In this document: positions 4,258 through 5,055 of the stretch, in pieces | Numbering within the stretch: position 1 is the stretch's first letter | Layout: every line of letters starts with the position of its first letter | Source of the DNA: Hyphomicrobiales bacterium | GTDB taxonomy: Bacteria; Pseudomonadota; Alphaproteobacteria; Rhizobiales; Aestuariivirgaceae | Assembly (NCBI GenBank): GCA_012032065.1 | Contig: JAAURV010000243.1 | Span: 1-5,055 of the forward strand | DNA: 5,055 nt | Direction of reading: 5' to 3' | The notes under the pieces: generated by a model | The model's database searches: none | What the model saw: the letters and a program-made list of their open reading frames with translations, nothing else | Told to the model about the DNA's origin: nothing | Position numbers and translations under genes: made by a program

Positions 4258-5055
4258 TCAATCTGCCAACTCCAGCGGCTTCAGCTCCTCGAACAGATCG
4301 CCAGGCCCCGGATTGTCGCGCGCGCACTCTCCACCCAGGTGATGCATGATTCCCCAGACCGCATTGAGCGCCGTCTGAACGGCGCCTTCGACCCAGCCCG
4401 GCGTCCAGGACACGCCATCGCCGGCCATGAAGATGCCGCGTTCATTTGGCGGCATGCGGTCCTGCATGAAGTGGCAATACATGCGGCGGTTATAGCGGTA
4501 GTGGCCTGGCAGCGCGCCCTTGAACGCGCCAAGGAAATTCGGATCCTGCTCCCATGAGACCGTGATCGGATCGCCAATGATGTGGCTCGCGAGATCGAGC
4601 TTGGGATAAATCTTCTTGAGCGAATCGAGGCAGAGTTCGACGCGCGCTTCCAGCGTTTCCGGTAGCATCTTCAGCGCATCGCTCATCCACGAATAGGACA
4701 GGCAGATGACGCCCGGCTTGTCGTCGCCATTGTCGAAGAGATAGGTGCCGCGCGTCAGGCGATCCGTCAGCGTCTGGCTCATCAGGTCGCGGCCAGTTGC
4801 GGGGTCCTTCTCTTTCCAGAAGGGCCGGTCCACCATGACGAAGGTTTTCGACGACTGCATGTAACGGGTGCGGTCGAGCGCCATCCAGAGCCGGGGCGAA
4901 AACAGACTCTCCTCCACTTCCATGTTGGTGGTGAGCACCCAGCTTTGCACGGTGACGAGGCAGGCATCGAAGAGCCGCGTATGACCCCAACGGTCGGTAA
5001 CGGAAATCTTGTTGCCGGCAACACGCTCGATCCGCCGCGCGCCGGGGCGTGTGGC
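4258..5055 (-). CDS. Flavin monoamine oxidase family protein (C-terminal 265 residues)
   Basis: The frame is open from the window edge to TGA at 4260-4258, so the N-terminus with the first FAD-binding segment is missing. The visible part ends with the hallmark of flavin amine oxidases, GIFMAGDGVSWTPGWVEGAV and then QTALNAVWGIM (visible residues 207-237), which contacts FAD. Upstream are DACLVTVQSWVLTTNMEVEE and PITVSWEQDPNFLGAFKGALPG, in the style of long bacterial monoamine oxidases related to tryptophan 2-monooxygenase. It probably oxidises an amino acid or amine to an imine with release of hydrogen peroxide; the substrate cannot be read from this part. An internal GTG at 4950 is not the start, because family-like sequence (SVTDRWGHTRLFDACLVT) continues upstream. 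No frameshift is seen across the 265 codons. Confidence 0.85.
   Translation of the reverse strand, partial: ATRPGARRIERVAGNKISVTDRWGHTRLFDACLVTVQSWVLTTNMEVEESLFSPRLWMALDRTRYMQSSKTFVMVDRPFWKEKDPATGRDLMSQTLTDRLTRGTYLFDNGDDKPGVICLSYSWMSDALKMLPETLEARVELCLDSLKKIYPKLDLASHIIGDPITVSWEQDPNFLGAFKGALPGHYRYNRRMYCHFMQDRMPPNERGIFMAGDGVSWTPGWVEGAVQTALNAVWGIMHHLGGECARDNPGPGDLFEELKPLELAD

Noticed and set aside
3653..4327. 224-codon minus-strand frame opposite the metallopeptidase
   Set aside because: It is antisense to the conserved HExxH protein and also spans the 16-bp hairpin and part of the amine oxidase end. It has no recognisable domain.
1..5055. CRISPR array, prophage, integron or complete transposon
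   Set aside because: No direct repeats with regular spacers, integrase, transposase or phage genes are visible. Only the palindromic repeats hint at mobility.

Overview
The window looks like a chromosomal segment of an alphaproteobacterium, probably near the Rhizobiales/Hyphomicrobiales. This rests on the GC-rich third codon positions, the style of the LeuC and HigBA proteins, and a palindromic intergenic repeat of a kind common in that class. It is an inference, not a measured placement.

Layout from left to right. 1-153 is the 3' end of an unidentified plus-strand gene. 157-324 is a long imperfect inverted repeat built from two small hairpins. 349-615 (minus) encodes a ParD-type antitoxin with no toxin gene; a possible 16-codon stub of parE runs into the repeat. 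A dyad at 639-657 is the likely parD operator. 758-2169 (plus) is leuC, the large subunit of 3-isopropylmalate dehydratase in leucine biosynthesis, broken by one missing base just after the Fe-S cysteine pair. 2812-2201 (minus) is a complete higBA toxin-antitoxin operon. Its promoter is near-consensus (TTGACA, 17 nt, TACAAT) with a perfect dyad inside it, and the predicted transcript start falls on the higB GTG codon. 3308-2877 (minus) is an MmcQ/YjbR-like protein. 3387-3643 is a largely non-coding, partly AT-rich region with several inverted repeats. 3644-3796 (plus) is a possible 50-residue membrane or secreted peptide. 3807-4219 (plus) is a small zincin metallopeptidase with HEIGH, also broken by one missing base. 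A perfect 16-bp hairpin at 4219-4252 sits between convergent genes. 4258-5055 (minus) is the C-terminal part of a flavin monoamine oxidase.

The genes do not form one pathway. The segment is ordinary chromosome (leucine synthesis, amine oxidation, small housekeeping proteins) with two toxin-antitoxin loci on either side of leuC. Both frameshifts can be explained as loss of one base from a two-base run (CC to C, GG to G), which points to sequencing error at least as strongly as to real gene decay. I found no convincing new multi-gene system. The points most worth checking are the leaderless higBA start with its embedded operator, the altered residues in HigB, the toxin-less parD ending in a repeat, and the 50-residue peptide.
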